NCBI RefSeq assembly: GCF_003946485.1
Contig: NZ_RHOJ01000019.1
Location: forward strand, 1 to 44,217
Source: Lacticaseibacillus jixianensis
GTDB taxonomy: Bacteria; Bacillota; Bacilli; Lactobacillales; Lactobacillaceae
Direction: 5' to 3'
DNA length: 44,217 nt
The position numbers and the translations under genes are program-made. Under the pieces are notes generated by a model. It made no database searches and was not told the origin of the DNA. It worked only from the letters and a program-made list of their open reading frames with translations. Below, one piece after another: positions 23,701-34,062 of the stretch; positions within the stretch are counted from its first letter, which is position 1; each line of letters starts with the position of its first letter.

Positions 23701-24406
23701 GTTGCTCTATTCTGGCAAGGCGAAAGACATGTACCTGACCGACGTTCCCGGGGTGCTGTGGGCGGCATACAAGGATCAGGCAACGGCGCTCAACGGCAAG
23801 CAAAAGGTGCAAATCGAAGGCAAGGGCACCCTGAATCGCCAAATCTCCGGGCTGCTGTTTGAGGCCGTCGAGGCGGCGGGGATCCCGACGCATTTCATCA
23901 AGAATTGGGACGACCAGACGATGATCGTGCGGCAGTGCACCATGGTGCCTTTGGAGGTCGTGGTGCGCAATTATGCCTCGGGCAGTTTTGAACGCAAATT
24001 CCACACGGCACCGCTGCTGCCGCTGGCCCCGGCCGTGCACGAGTTCTACTACAAGTCCGACGCGCTGGATGACCCGTTCATCAACGATGAGCAGATCACG
24101 GCGCTGGGATTCGCTGATGCTTCGACGCTGGCGGCAACCCACCAGCTGGCCGACCGGGTCAACGCGGTGCTCACGGCCCTTTTTGCCAGCGTGGGGATCA
24201 AGCTGGTGGACTTTAAGCTGGAGTTTGGCCGCTTGCCGAACGGCCGCTTAGTGCTGGCCGATGAGCTGTCACCAGATAACATGCGGCTGATCGACGAGCA
24301 GTCGGGCCGCTCGCTGGATAAGGATATTTTTCGCCACCATGAGGGGCCGTTGACCCCGGCCTACCAGGTCGTCTTAGACCGGTTGAAAGGAGCTGCCCAT
24401 GTTTAA
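23687..24406 (+). CDS. purC: SAICAR synthetase
   Basis: 239 residues, the usual length. It joins aspartate to CAIR using ATP. Motifs are LLYSGKAKDMY at the start, DQATALNGKQK, PLEVVVRNYASGSF, the LVDFKLEFG signature, and LADELSPDNMRLID. ATG at 23687 has TTGGAGG upstream and lies inside the last codons of purK; a longer frame opens upstream, but the family begins here. It overlaps purS by eight bases. Confidence 0.95.
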   Translation: MEKTELLYSGKAKDMYLTDVPGVLWAAYKDQATALNGKQKVQIEGKGTLNRQISGLLFEAVEAAGIPTHFIKNWDDQTMIVRQCTMVPLEVVVRNYASGSFERKFHTAPLLPLAPAVHEFYYKSDALDDPFINDEQITALGFADASTLAATHQLADRVNAVLTALFASVGIKLVDFKLEFGRLPNGRLVLADELSPDNMRLIDEQSGRSLDKDIFRHHEGPLTPAYQVVLDRLKGAAHV

Positions 24407-24659
24407 AGCCAAGATTTACGTCAACTACAAACCCAGCGTGCTGGATCCGAAGGCGCAGGTCATTCAGAACACGCTGCGCCGCCTGGGCGACGACAACGTC
24501 CAGGACGTGCTGGTCGGCAAGTACTTCGAGCTGACACTGGCGGCCGCGGATCAGGCGGCTGCCGAGGCGCAGGTCGCGCGGATCTGCGACGAGATGCTGG
24601 CCAACGTGAACACGGAAACCTTCCGCTACACGGTCGAAGAACTGGCGGTGGCGCAATGA
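24399..24659 (+). CDS. purS: Phosphoribosylformylglycinamidine synthase subunit PurS
   Basis: 86 residues. PurS is the small structural subunit that bridges PurQ and PurL in the three-part FGAM synthase of Gram-positives. The sequence begins [20 protein letters not shown] and continues IQNTLRRLG with [12 protein letters not shown], a clear PurS pattern. AAAGGAG lies just before the ATG. It overlaps purC by eight and purQ by four bases. Confidence 0.94.
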   Translation: MFKAKIYVNYKPSVLDPKAQVIQNTLRRLGDDNVQDVLVGKYFELTLAAADQAAAEAQVARICDEMLANVNTETFRYTVEELAVAQ

Positions 24660-25339
24660 ACGCGGCGGTGATCAGCTTTCCTGGCTCCAACTGTGATGAT
24701 GATCTCATGCATGCCATTGGGACCGTGCTGGGCGAACGGGTGACGAAGGTCGCGGCCAGTGCCACGACCTTGACCGGGTTTGACCTGGTGCTGGTACCCG
24801 GCGGCTTTTCGTACGGCGATTACCTGCGCTCCGGCGCCATCGCCAAGTTTGCGCCCATCATGCCGGCCCTTAAGGCGTTTGCCGCGGCCGGCGGCTATGT
24901 CCTGGGGATCTGCAACGGGTTTCAGATCCTGACCGAGGCGGGGCTGTTGCCCGGGGCGCTGCAGTGGAACACCAGCTTGCAGTTCATCTGCGAACCGGAA
25001 CCGCTGGTCGTGGCTAACGCGCACACCGCCTTTTCCAATCGCTACCGGGCCGGGCAGACGGTGACGCTGCCGATCGCCCACGGGGAAGGCAACTACTACG
25101 CCGATCCCGCGACACTTCAGGCCATTGAGGCCAACGGGCAAGTGGTGTTCCGGTACGCCCACAACCCGAATGGCAGCCTGAACGATATCGCCGGGCTGAC
25201 CAACGCCGCGGGCAACGTGCTGGGCATGATGCCGCATCCGGAGCGGGCCGTTGAGCAGCTGATCTTCGGTACCGATGGGCTGGGCGTGTTTGAGTCGCTG
25301 AAAGAAGCCATTGAGGAGGGCGCCTATGCTGCAAACTGA
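24656..25339 (+). CDS. purQ: FGAM synthase glutaminase subunit PurQ
   Basis: 227 residues, the usual length. It releases ammonia from glutamine for PurL. It is a class I glutamine amidotransferase with the nucleophile in [11 protein letters not shown] (residue about 86), an oxyanion region [15 protein letters not shown], and the His/Glu pair near the C terminus in [10 protein letters not shown]. The N-terminal [12 protein letters not shown] is family-typical. It begins at an ATGA overlap with purS. Confidence 0.95.
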   Translation: MNAAVISFPGSNCDDDLMHAIGTVLGERVTKVAASATTLTGFDLVLVPGGFSYGDYLRSGAIAKFAPIMPALKAFAAAGGYVLGICNGFQILTEAGLLPGALQWNTSLQFICEPEPLVVANAHTAFSNRYRAGQTVTLPIAHGEGNYYADPATLQAIEANGQVVFRYAHNPNGSLNDIAGLTNAAGNVLGMMPHPERAVEQLIFGTDGLGVFESLKEAIEEGAYAAN

Positions 25340-27533
25340 GATGAGCCCAGAGACGATCAAGCAGGAGAAGCCTTACCTGCAGTGGGGCCTCACTGAGTCC
25401 GAGTACGACCTTTTTGCCGAAAAGTTAGGCCGGCTGCCCAACCTGACAGAGATCGGGCTGGCGTCTGGCATGTGGAGCGAGCACTGCGCCTACAAGTACA
25501 GCAAGCCGGTCCTGAAAACCTTCTGGACCAAGAACGACCGCGTGCTGATGGGCCCGGGTGAAGGGGCCGGGGTGATCGCGATCGGTGAGGGCAAGGCCGT
25601 GGTGTTCAAGGCGGAAAGCCACAACCACCCGAGTGCCGTTGAACCTTACCAGGGGGCGGCCACCGGGGTCGGCGGCATCATCCGCGACATTTTCTCGATT
25701 GGCGCCAAACCCGTGGCGGTCCTCGATTCACTGGCGTTCGGCTATCCCACCGACCCGCACACGAAGCAATTGATCGATCAGGTGGTGGCCGGGATCGGCG
25801 ATTACGGCAACGCGATCGGGATCCCTACGGTCGGCGGCGAGACCAAGTTCGCGCCGACGTACGCGCAGAACCCGCTGGTCAACGCCATGTGCGTCGGGGT
25901 GATGGACGAAAGTGCGATTCAGCGCGGTCAGGCCGCCGGCACAGGCAACAGCCTGCTGTACGTCGGCGCCAAAACCGGCCGCGATGGGATCAACGGCGCC
26001 AGTTTTGCCTCGGCCGAGTTCTCGACCGCCGAGGCGGCGGACCGCTCGGCCGTTCAGGTCGGCGATCCGTTCATGGAAAAACTGCTGGTTGACGCCTGCC
26101 TGGAGGTGACCCATCAGCACCAAGAAGCCTTGGTCGGCATGCAGGACATGGGCGCCGCCGGGCTGGTGTCGTCAACGGTTGAAATGGCGGACAAGGCCGG
26201 CTACGGGATGGTGCTTGACCTGGATCTGGTGCCGCAGCGCGAGCCGGGCATGACGCCGTTTGAGATCATGCTGTCCGAATCGCAGGAGCGCATGATGCTC
26301 TGTGTCAAAGCGGGCCACGAAGCCGAAGTTGAGGCGGTCTTCAAGCAGTACGACCTTGACGCCGTGGTGATCGGGCACGTGACTGACGACGGCCGCTACC
26401 GCCTCACCCAAGGCGGCGCCGTCGTGTGCGACGTCCCGGTCAGCCTGCTTACCGACGACGCACCGGTGTATCACCAAGTCGGCAAGCAGCCGGCCCGCCT
26501 GGCCCACCCCGCGGCCGCGTTTGTCCCGGCCGTGAGCGATCCCGCCGCCACGCTGAAGCAGCTGTTGGCCGACCCCAACGTCGCCGCCAAAAGCAGCCTT
26601 TACCGGCGGTACGACGCGCAGGTGCAGACGAACACCATCGCCGGGCCCGGCGGTGATGCGGCCGTGATCCGCGTGCGCGGAACGCACCGCGCGCTGGCGC
26701 TGACCACGGATTCCAATGGCCGTTACCTGGCCTTAGACCCGGCAATCGGCGGGGCGATCACGGTGGCCGAGGCCGCCCGCAACCTGGTGGCCGTCGGGGC
26801 GCAGCCGCTGGGGATCACCGATTGCCTGAACTACGGCGATCCGACCAAGCCGGAACAGTTCTACAGCCTTCAGGAATCGGCTAAGGGCATTGTCGAAGCG
26901 ACCAAGGTCCTGAACACACCGGTGATCTCGGGCAACGTTTCCTTGTACAACGAGACGAACGGTGAGGCCATCGCGCCGACGCCGATGATCGGAATGGTGG
27001 GGCTGATCGAAGACCTGACCACGGTGACCGGCGCCGGCTTCCAAACGGCCGGGGAGCTGATTTACGTGATCGGTGACACCGCCGCCGATTTCAACGGCAG
27101 CCTCTTGCAGCAGGTGCAGACCGGCAGCGTCGCCGGCCGCCTGATGGGGCTGGACTTGCAGCTTGAGCAGGCCCACCAGCAGCTGGTGCTGACCGCGATC
27201 CGGGCTCACCTGATCGCCGCGGCGCATGACGTCGGCGATGGCGGCTTGGGCGTCGCCCTTGCCGAGATGACCTTTGCACTCGGGATCGGCGCGGCGGTGA
27301 GCCTCGCGCTGCCGGCCGCCCAACTGTTCAGTGAGACCCAAAGCCGCTTCCTGGTGACGGTCCCACAAAGCGCGCAGGCGGCATTTGAGGCGCTGGCTGC
27401 CGGGATGGCCAAGCTGATCGGCACCACCGGGGGCGAAATGCTTCAGATCAACGCAGCGGACGGGCGCATTGAGGAGCCGGTCGCCGTGCTCCAGACGATT
27501 TGGGAGGAGAGTTTGCCATGCCTGCTGAAGTAA
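25326..27533 (+). CDS. purL: FGAM synthase large subunit PurL
   Basis: 735 residues, the small-type PurL. It uses ammonia from PurQ and ATP to convert FGAR to FGAM. Seen: [24 protein letters not shown] near residue 40, [43 protein letters not shown] near 93-135, [11 protein letters not shown], and in the second half [13 protein letters not shown] and [19 protein letters not shown] at 25326 follows GAGGAGGG and overlaps purQ by 14 bases; an earlier in-frame start at 25311 lacks a good site. Confidence 0.96.
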   Translation: MLQTEMSPETIKQEKPYLQWGLTESEYDLFAEKLGRLPNLTEIGLASGMWSEHCAYKYSKPVLKTFWTKNDRVLMGPGEGAGVIAIGEGKAVVFKAESHNHPSAVEPYQGAATGVGGIIRDIFSIGAKPVAVLDSLAFGYPTDPHTKQLIDQVVAGIGDYGNAIGIPTVGGETKFAPTYAQNPLVNAMCVGVMDESAIQRGQAAGTGNSLLYVGAKTGRDGINGASFASAEFSTAEAADRSAVQVGDPFMEKLLVDACLEVTHQHQEALVGMQDMGAAGLVSSTVEMADKAGYGMVLDLDLVPQREPGMTPFEIMLSESQERMMLCVKAGHEAEVEAVFKQYDLDAVVIGHVTDDGRYRLTQGGAVVCDVPVSLLTDDAPVYHQVGKQPARLAHPAAAFVPAVSDPAATLKQLLADPNVAAKSSLYRRYDAQVQTNTIAGPGGDAAVIRVRGTHRALALTTDSNGRYLALDPAIGGAITVAEAARNLVAVGAQPLGITDCLNYGDPTKPEQFYSLQESAKGIVEATKVLNTPVISGNVSLYNETNGEAIAPTPMIGMVGLIEDLTTVTGAGFQTAGELIYVIGDTAADFNGSLLQQVQTGSVAGRLMGLDLQLEQAHQQLVLTAIRAHLIAAAHDVGDGGLGVALAEMTFALGIGAAVSLALPAAQLFSETQSRFLVTVPQSAQAAFEALAAGMAKLIGTTGGEMLQINAADGRIEEPVAVLQTIWEESLPCLLK

Positions 27534-28975
27534 AAAGCTTAAACGAGGAATGCGGCGTGTTCGGCGTCTGGGGAGACCCCAACGCCGCCGAACTGACGCA
27601 TCTCGGGTTGCACACGCTCCAGCACCGCGGCCAGGAAGGGGCCGGGATCGCGTCGTTGACGCCGGCCGGAATGCGCCGCCACTACGGGTTTGGCCTGGTG
27701 TCTCAGGTCTTTGCGCAGCCGGCCGACCTGGCGGCCTTGCGCGGGCCGGCAGCGCTGGGCCACGTCCGCTACGCAACTGCTGGCGGCGCGATCTTGGAAA
27801 ACATCCAGCCCCTCCTGTTTCGGTTCAGCGACGGGGCGGTGGCGTTGGCGCATAACGGAAATTTGACCAACGCGATCAGTTTGCGGGCGGCCTTGGAGAA
27901 GGCCGGCGCGATCTTTCAGTCCACCAGCGACACAGAGGTGCTGATGCACCTGCTGCGCCGCAGTCCGGCGAAGACCTTCGCGGGTCAGCTGATGGCCGCC
28001 TTGAATCAGGTCCACGGCGGGTTTGCTTTCGCCTTGCTGACGGAGGCGGGCCTTTATGCCGCGTGTGATCCGAATGGCTTTCGCCCGCTGGTCGTCGGCC
28101 AGCTGCCCGGCGGCGGATACGTCGTTTGCAGCGAAACTGCGGCGCTTAACGCAGTGGGGGCGACGTTCATCAAAGATGTTCAGCCCGGCGAGCTGGTCAC
28201 GGTGGACGATACGGGGCTCCACATGCAGCAGTACACCACGAACACCCAGCTCGCGGTGTGTTCGATGGAGTACGTCTACTTTGCCCGGCCGGATTCTGAG
28301 ATCCACGGCGTCAATGTCCACCAGGCGCGCGTGGCCATGGGCAAGCGGCTGGCCCAGGAGCAGCCGGCGGCCGGCGATATCGTCGTCGGCGTGCCTAATT
28401 CAAGTTTGTCAGCCGCCATCGGCTACGCGCAGGCAAGTGGGTTGCCCTACGAAATGGGCCTGATCAAAAGCCAGTACGTGGCGCGCACGTTCATTCAGCC
28501 GACGCAGGCCCTGCGGGAGCGCAGCGTGCGGCTGAAGTTGTCCGCGCTCAAGGCGGTCGTCAGCGGTAAACGGGTGGTCCTGATCGATGATTCAATTGTC
28601 CGCGGGACGACCGCTAAGCAGATCGTGCAACTACTTAAGGAGGCGGGGGCCAAGGCGGTTCACCTGCGCATTGCCAGCCCGCCGCTGCGTTTCCCGTGTT
28701 TTTACGGTATCGATATCCAGACGACCAAGGAGCTGCTGGCTGCGAACTACAGCGTGCGCGAGATGCGCACGCTGCTGGGAGTGGATAGCCTCGGTTTCCT
28801 CTCGGTCCAAGGGTTGGAAGACAGCGTGGGCCTCTCGACCACGGCCCCGAATCGCGGGCTGTGTGTGGCCTACTTCACGGGTGAGTACCCGACCCCGCTG
28901 GATGACTACGCGGCTAACCTCGACTTGGAGTTGAAGGCGCTGGCCCAGAACGTTAAGGAGGTGGCCGCCCCATGA
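27518..28975 (+). CDS. purF: Amidophosphoribosyltransferase
   Basis: 485 residues. It is the committed step enzyme, making phosphoribosylamine from PRPP and glutamine. An 11-residue leader ([11 protein letters not shown]) precedes Cys12 of CGVFGVWG. In Bacillus-type PurF a leader of this size is cleaved to expose the catalytic cysteine, so the same maturation is expected. The glutaminase domain has ALGHVRYATAGG and LAHNGNLTNA. The PRPP loop is VVLIDDSIVRGTT near residue 352. ATG at 27518 is after GGGAGGAG and overlaps purL by 16 bases. Confidence 0.96.
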   Translation: MPAEVKSLNEECGVFGVWGDPNAAELTHLGLHTLQHRGQEGAGIASLTPAGMRRHYGFGLVSQVFAQPADLAALRGPAALGHVRYATAGGAILENIQPLLFRFSDGAVALAHNGNLTNAISLRAALEKAGAIFQSTSDTEVLMHLLRRSPAKTFAGQLMAALNQVHGGFAFALLTEAGLYAACDPNGFRPLVVGQLPGGGYVVCSETAALNAVGATFIKDVQPGELVTVDDTGLHMQQYTTNTQLAVCSMEYVYFARPDSEIHGVNVHQARVAMGKRLAQEQPAAGDIVVGVPNSSLSAAIGYAQASGLPYEMGLIKSQYVARTFIQPTQALRERSVRLKLSALKAVVSGKRVVLIDDSIVRGTTAKQIVQLLKEAGAKAVHLRIASPPLRFPCFYGIDIQTTKELLAANYSVREMRTLLGVDSLGFLSVQGLEDSVGLSTTAPNRGLCVAYFTGEYPTPLDDYAANLDLELKALAQNVKEVAAP

Positions 28976-29979
28976 GCATTAATTATCAGCAAGCAGGTGT
29001 GGACGTCGATGCCGGCAACGAAGCCGTTTTGCGCATTGCCCCCCTGGTGAAAGAGACGCAATCGGCGCGCGTTTTGAGCGACCTTGGCGGCTTTGCCGCG
29101 GCGTATACGCTCCCGCAGGTGGAAGCGCCGGTCCTCGTGTCCGCGACCGACGGGGTGGGCACCAAGCTGCTACTTGCTTTGGAATGCGATGCGCACGAGA
29201 CGATCGGCATCGACCTCGTCGCGATGGTGGCTAATGATCTGGTGGCGACCGGCGCGCGGCCGCTGTTTTTCCTCGATTATCTGGCGACGGACAAGCTGAT
29301 CCCTTCGCGGGTGGAGGAAGTCGTGCGGGGGATCGCGTACGGCTGCCGTGAGGCCCAGATGAGCCTGATCGGCGGCGAAACGGCCGAAATGCCGGGGATG
29401 TACCCGCAAAAGCACTACGATCTGGCCGGCTTTGCGGTCGGCCTCGCCTCGCGCGAGCAACTGTTGCCAAGGCACGTTCAGGCCGGGGACGTCCTGGTGG
29501 GCCTGCCCAGCAGCGGCGTTCACAGCAACGGCTTTTCCCTCATTCGGGCCCTCTTGGCCGAAACGAACTTGGGCATGATGCCGCTGCAGGATGGAACCGA
29601 AATGCGGGCGGCGCTGATGACGCCCACCCGGCTTTACGTTAAGTCGCTGCTGGCACTACAGGAGAAGGGCGCGCTTCATGGCGCGGCTCACATCACCGGC
29701 GGCGGGTTCACCGATAACGTCCCGCGGATGCTCCCGAAAGGGCTGGCAGCGCAAATTGATCCGCACAGTTGGGTCTGGCCGGAGCTCTTTCAGCGCATCC
29801 AGCAGGCCGGCGGGCTCAGCGATACCGAGATGCGGCGCACGTTCAACCTGGGGATTGGGATGGTGCTGGCGGTGCCGGCTGCCCATGTGGCCCAGGTCCT
29901 GGCGGTCGAGCCGCACGCTAAACGCATCGGCCAGGTCGGCGTGCGCACGCAGGACGCCGTGGAATGGAGGCAGGCATGA
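28972..29979 (+). CDS. purM: AIR synthetase
   Basis: 335 residues. It closes the imidazole ring of FGAM with ATP to give AIR. Seen: INYQQAGVDVDAGNEAV at the N terminus, LVSATDGVGTKLLLAL, IGIDLVAMVANDLVATGARPLFFLDYLAT, the LIGGETAEMPGMY motif, and HITGGGFTDNVPRMLP. It begins in a four-base ATGA overlap with purF and ends in the same kind of overlap with purN. Confidence 0.96.
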   Translation: MSINYQQAGVDVDAGNEAVLRIAPLVKETQSARVLSDLGGFAAAYTLPQVEAPVLVSATDGVGTKLLLALECDAHETIGIDLVAMVANDLVATGARPLFFLDYLATDKLIPSRVEEVVRGIAYGCREAQMSLIGGETAEMPGMYPQKHYDLAGFAVGLASREQLLPRHVQAGDVLVGLPSSGVHSNGFSLIRALLAETNLGMMPLQDGTEMRAALMTPTRLYVKSLLALQEKGALHGAAHITGGGFTDNVPRMLPKGLAAQIDPHSWVWPELFQRIQQAGGLSDTEMRRTFNLGIGMVLAVPAAHVAQVLAVEPHAKRIGQVGVRTQDAVEWRQA

Positions 29980-30545
29980 CGAAGCGACTAGTCGTGTTCG
30001 CCTCAGGGACGGGCACAAATTTTGAAGCCCTGGCGGACCATTTTGACCGCAGTCAGACGGCGCGGATCGTCGCGCTGGTGTCTGACCATGAGCGCGCCCC
30101 GGTGGTTGCAAAGGCCCAGGCCCGCGGGGTTCCGGTGATCACGCTTGATTACCGGCGGTACGCGACTAAGCAGGCGGCCGAGGCGGCACTGATCCAGCAA
30201 CTGCCGCCGTGCGATCTGCTGGTCCTGGCCGGGTTCATGCGCATCATCGGCGAAACGCTGCTGGCGGCCTTTCCTAACCGCATCATTAACCTTCACCCGG
30301 CGCTGCTGCCCAGTTTTCCTGGCCGCACCGGGATTGAAGACGCGTTCAATTACGGCGTTAAGGTGACGGGGGTGACCGTGCATTTTGTGGATGCCGGCAT
30401 CGATTCCGGGCAGATCATTGCCCAGGCGCCGGTTTTGATCGGCAAGGCGACCACGCTTGAAACCCTTGAAACAGCGATTCATGACGTTGAGCACCACTTA
30501 CTACCACAGACGATCGAGGACTTGATCAAGGAGGAGAAAATCTAG
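29976..30545 (+). CDS. purN: Phosphoribosylglycinamide formyltransferase
   Basis: 189 residues. It transfers formyl from 10-formyl-THF to GAR. The N-terminal [18 protein letters not shown], the central [13 protein letters not shown], and the active-site block [42 protein letters not shown] with the catalytic His and Asp are complete. ATG at 29976 has TGGAGG upstream and is chosen over an earlier in-frame ATG within purM. Its stop overlaps the purH start by one base. Confidence 0.95.
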   Translation: MTKRLVVFASGTGTNFEALADHFDRSQTARIVALVSDHERAPVVAKAQARGVPVITLDYRRYATKQAAEAALIQQLPPCDLLVLAGFMRIIGETLLAAFPNRIINLHPALLPSFPGRTGIEDAFNYGVKVTGVTVHFVDAGIDSGQIIAQAPVLIGKATTLETLETAIHDVEHHLLPQTIEDLIKEEKI

Positions 30546-32068
30546 TGAAACGTGCATTGTTAAGTGTCTCTGATAAAACCGGCCTGACGGCATTTGCCCA
30601 AGGCCTCATTGCCCGGGGCTTCGAACTGGTTTCAACCGGCGGCACCAAAGCCACGCTGGAGCAAGCCGGCTTAACGGTCACCGGGGTCGAGGCAGTGACC
30701 GGGTTCCCGGAAATGCTGGACGGCCGGGTCAAGACCCTGCACCCGAAGATCCACGCCGGGATTCTGGCCAAGCGGGACGTGCCGGCCCACATGCGCGCGC
30801 TGGCGGCACATGACATTCAGCCAATCGCCTTGGTGTGCGTCAACTTGTACCCGTTTGCCGAGACCATCGCCAAGCCGGAGACCACCCGTGCGCAGGCCAT
30901 TGAGCAGATCGACATCGGCGGGCCGAGCGCGCTGCGGGCCGCGGCCAAGAATGCAGCCAGCGTGTGGGCGGTCGCAGACCCAGCGGACTACGAAGCGGTG
31001 CTGGCCGGCCTGGACGCCGACGACGCGCAGCTGCGCAGCCGGCTGGCCGCCAAGGTCTTCCAGATCACTGCGGCCTACGATGCCCAAATTGCCGCTTACC
31101 TGGACCCAGAGCCGTTCCCGGCGCTGTTTACGCCGACGTTCAAGAAACTGTCCAAGCTGCGCTACGGCGAAAATAGTCACCAGGACGCGGCCTTTTACGC
31201 GGCGCCAGACGCCCCGGCGGAGTCGCTCGCGGCGGCCCACCAGCTTCACGGCAAGGAGCTGTCCTTCAACAACATCCGGGACGCGGATACCGCGCTGGCC
31301 ATGATCAACGAGTACCAGGAGCCGACCGTGGTGGCCGTCAAGCACATGAATCCGTGCGGGATCGGCCAGGGCGCCACGATCGAAGCGGCCTGGGACAAAG
31401 CCTATGCGGCCGATTCGACCTCGATCTTTGGCGGCATCATTGCGCTGAACCGGCCGGTGGACCTGGCCACGGCGGAGAAGATGCACGCGTTGTTCCTGGA
31501 GATCATCATGGCCCCGAGTTTTGATGACGATGCCTTGGCGGTGTTGGCCAAGAAGAAGAACGTGCGCCTCATGACGATCACCCTGGCTGACCACACGCCG
31601 GCCGGCCGCGTGGAGACGGTGGCGGTCAATGGCGGGGTGCTGCGCCAGACGACGGACGCCAAAATCGAGACGGCGGCGGATCTGACCGTCGTGACCAAGG
31701 TCCAGCCGACCCAGGCCCAGATCGACGCCATGCTGTTTGCTCAGCAGGTGGTCAAGCACGTCAAGAGCAACGCCATCGTGGTGGCCAAAAAAGGCCAGAC
31801 CCTGGGGATCGGTGCCGGCCAAATGAACCGGATCGGGTCAGTGGCGATCGCGTTGCAGCAGGCTCAGCAGAACCAGGACTTCGCCGGAGCCGTCCTGGCG
31901 TCTGACGCATTCTTCCCAATGGATGACTGCGTGGAGTACGCCGCGCAGCACGACATTCGGGCAATCATTCAACCTGGGGGCTCGATCCGCGACAAGGATT
32001 CGATCGCCATGGCTGACAAGTACGGCATTGCGATGGTCACCACTGGGGTGCGCCACTTCCGGCATTAA
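30545..32068 (+). CDS. purH: Bifunctional AICAR transformylase/IMP cyclohydrolase
   Basis: 507 residues, the normal length. It makes FAICAR from AICAR and closes it to IMP. The N-terminal MGS-like cyclohydrolase domain has [30 protein letters not shown] and [13 protein letters not shown]. The C-terminal transformylase domain has [40 protein letters not shown] and ending [15 protein letters not shown]. The start is GTG, in a TAGTG overlap with purN and after AAGGAGGAG. Confidence 0.96.
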   Translation: MKRALLSVSDKTGLTAFAQGLIARGFELVSTGGTKATLEQAGLTVTGVEAVTGFPEMLDGRVKTLHPKIHAGILAKRDVPAHMRALAAHDIQPIALVCVNLYPFAETIAKPETTRAQAIEQIDIGGPSALRAAAKNAASVWAVADPADYEAVLAGLDADDAQLRSRLAAKVFQITAAYDAQIAAYLDPEPFPALFTPTFKKLSKLRYGENSHQDAAFYAAPDAPAESLAAAHQLHGKELSFNNIRDADTALAMINEYQEPTVVAVKHMNPCGIGQGATIEAAWDKAYAADSTSIFGGIIALNRPVDLATAEKMHALFLEIIMAPSFDDDALAVLAKKKNVRLMTITLADHTPAGRVETVAVNGGVLRQTTDAKIETAADLTVVTKVQPTQAQIDAMLFAQQVVKHVKSNAIVVAKKGQTLGIGAGQMNRIGSVAIALQQAQQNQDFAGAVLASDAFFPMDDCVEYAAQHDIRAIIQPGGSIRDKDSIAMADKYGIAMVTTGVRHFRH

Positions 32069-32078
32069 GGAGGCAATG

Positions 32079-33311
32079 ATGGTCAACGTCTTAGTGATCG
32101 GGCAAGGCGCGCGGGAAAGCGCGCTGGGCCTGGCGTTTCTGCGGTCGCCGCAGGTCGCTCAAGTATTTGTCGCCCCGGGCAATGCCGGCATGCCCCTGAT
32201 TGGGCTCACGCCGGTGCCCATCGCCGAAACGGATGGCGAGGCGCTGATCACCTTCGCCAAGGCCCACGTTGCGCTGACCTTTGTCGGGCCGGAGCAGCCC
32301 CTGGCAGCGGGCCTGGTCGACGCGTTTCAGGCGGCAGGGCTGCCGGTGTTTGGGCCGCCGCAGGCCTTAGCCCAGCTGGAAAGCAGCAAGCAGTTTGCCA
32401 AGGCGTTTATGGCGCGCCACGACCTGCCGACCGCGGCCGCGACGCTGGTCCACTCACTCGCCGAAGCGCAAGCGGCGCTGAAGCCGTTCGGCCTGCCCGT
32501 CGTGATCAAAGCGGATGGTCTGGCCGGCGGCAAAGGGGTCACCGTGGCGCAGGATGAGGCCACCGCTACGCAGGTGCTGACAGCGCTTTATGCGGCGCAG
32601 CCGGATGCGCCGGTGCTGCTGGAAGAATTCCTTCAGGGGGAAGAAGCGTCGGTGCTGGCCATGTTCAACGGCCAGGCGCGGGTCCTGTTCCCACTGGCCC
32701 AGGACCATAAGCGCCGCTTTGACGGCGACCTTGGGCCGAACACGGGGGGGATGGGGGCGATCAGCCCCGCCCCGCAGTTCACCGCCGCGCAGCAGGCAGC
32801 TGCCGCCGCTTTGTGCGACCGCACGCTGGCAGGATTGGCCGCCGACGGGCTGGCCGGATGCGGCGTGCTTTACCTGGGGCTGATGTTCACCGCTGAAGGG
32901 CCCAAAATTCTGGAGTACAATCTGCGCTTTGGCGATCCGGAGACGCAGGTGCTGCTGCCCCAGGTGCAAAATGATTTCTACGAACTGACGGTTGATCTGC
33001 TGGCTGGTCAGGCCCAGCCCCTGGCGCTGGATGGGCTAACCTACTGCGGGGTGGTGGCCGTTGATCCGGCCTATCCAAACCGCGGGCAGGCGTACCCTTT
33101 GCAACTGCCTGACGCTGAGCAAAAGCGGTACTGGCTGCCGGCGGGGGTTGCGCAGACCAAAGCTGGCCTGGTCAGCGCCGGCGGCCGGATCTTCACGGTG
33201 CTTGGTGCCGGGGCCACCCTCGCTCAGGCTCAGGCCCAGGCCTACGCGCGGATGCAGCCTTTGCAAGGCGCGCTGGCGGTGCGCCGCGACATTGGCGCCA
33301 AAGGCCTGTAA
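32079..33311 (+). CDS. purD: Phosphoribosylamine-glycine ligase
   Basis: 410 residues, slightly shorter than the usual 420. It is an ATP-grasp enzyme joining glycine to phosphoribosylamine. The N terminus VNVLVIGQGARESALGLAF replaces the more common GGREHA with GARESA. The ATP-grasp region PVVIKADGLAGGKGVTVAQDEATA, the FDGDLGPNTGGMGAISPAP loop and LEYNLRFGDPETQ are intact. AAGGAGG precedes two adjacent ATG codons; 32079 gives the better spacing, 32076 is possible. It is the last gene of the operon. Confidence 0.94.
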   Translation: MVNVLVIGQGARESALGLAFLRSPQVAQVFVAPGNAGMPLIGLTPVPIAETDGEALITFAKAHVALTFVGPEQPLAAGLVDAFQAAGLPVFGPPQALAQLESSKQFAKAFMARHDLPTAAATLVHSLAEAQAALKPFGLPVVIKADGLAGGKGVTVAQDEATATQVLTALYAAQPDAPVLLEEFLQGEEASVLAMFNGQARVLFPLAQDHKRRFDGDLGPNTGGMGAISPAPQFTAAQQAAAAALCDRTLAGLAADGLAGCGVLYLGLMFTAEGPKILEYNLRFGDPETQVLLPQVQNDFYELTVDLLAGQAQPLALDGLTYCGVVAVDPAYPNRGQAYPLQLPDAEQKRYWLPAGVAQTKAGLVSAGGRIFTVLGAGATLAQAQAQAYARMQPLQGALAVRRDIGAKGL

Positions 33312-33320
33312 GCAAATGAC

Positions 33321-33356
33321 GGCCAACTACCATATCCATGGCGGTTGGCCGTTTTT
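33321..33356 (+). terminator. Terminator of the pur operon
   Basis: GGCCAAC and GTTGGCC close a stem with an inner CCAT/ATGG pair, followed by GTTTTTA. Confidence 0.85.
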
Positions 33357-33426
33357 ATTCCCCGCCGGTACTACATATTGGGGGTCGGCTGTGGTAGCAT
33401 TAAGCGTATGAAATGGAGTGAGCATG

Positions 33427-34005
33427 ATGCCGCAAAGAAAATTGCCGAATGATCCAAAACCTAAGGAATGGCTGGCGTCCGCCCTGTCGCTGCAGTACGT
33501 GGCCAGCTACAAGCCGTTCGTCTTCGTGGATGGGGAAGGCGTCCGTTGCAGCCTGTACGTCTCGGGCTGCCGGTTCAACTGCCCGGGCTGTTACAACAAG
33601 GTCGCGCAGAATTTTCATTATGGTACGCCCTACACCCAGGAACTGGAGGATCGCATCATTGCGGACCTGAGCCAGAGCTACGTGCAGGGGCTTACTTTGC
33701 TGGGCGGCGAGCCGTTCCTGAACACGCAGGTCTGCCTGCAGCTGTGCCGTCGGGTGCGCCGCGAGTTTGGGCACACGAAGGACATTTGGAGCTGGACCGG
33801 GTACACGTGGGATGAGCTGATGCAGGAGTCTGAAGACAAGCTGGCACTGCTGAACATGCTCGACATCCTGGTTGATGGGCGCTTCCTCGAAGCCAAGAAA
33901 GATCTGACGCTGCAGTTTCGCGGCAGTTCCAACCAGCGGATCATCGACGTACCGGCCTCCTTGGCCAGCGGCCACGTGACGATCTGGAAGGACCTGGTGC
34001 GGTAG
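33427..34005 (+). CDS. nrdG: Anaerobic ribonucleotide reductase activating protein NrdG
   Basis: 192 residues. NrdG is the radical-SAM activase that makes the glycyl radical on NrdD. The cluster motif C-x3-C-x2-C is CRFNCPGC at residues 48-55, preceded by VDGEGVRCSLYVSGC. GLTLLGGEPFLN is the GGE motif near residue 100, followed by DIWSWTGYTWDEL. Two ATG codons and a GTG are adjacent; ATG at 33427 gives the best distance from TGGAG. No nrdD lies beside it in this window, though the two are commonly paired. Confidence 0.92.
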   Translation: MPQRKLPNDPKPKEWLASALSLQYVASYKPFVFVDGEGVRCSLYVSGCRFNCPGCYNKVAQNFHYGTPYTQELEDRIIADLSQSYVQGLTLLGGEPFLNTQVCLQLCRRVRREFGHTKDIWSWTGYTWDELMQESEDKLALLNMLDILVDGRFLEAKKDLTLQFRGSSNQRIIDVPASLASGHVTIWKDLVR

Positions 34006-34022
34006 CGCGGGCGAGGGTCAAC

Positions 34023-34060
34023 AAAGCGGCGACGAAAATCTAATTTTCGTCGCCGCTTTG
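34023..34060. terminator. Bidirectional terminator between nrdG and the bceS-like gene
   Basis: AAAGCGGCGACGAAAAT and ATTTTCGTCGCCGCTTT form a perfect 17-bp stem with a 3-base loop. It stands between two convergent genes and ends three bases before the stop of the kinase gene. Confidence 0.85.
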
Positions 34061-34062
34061 TG

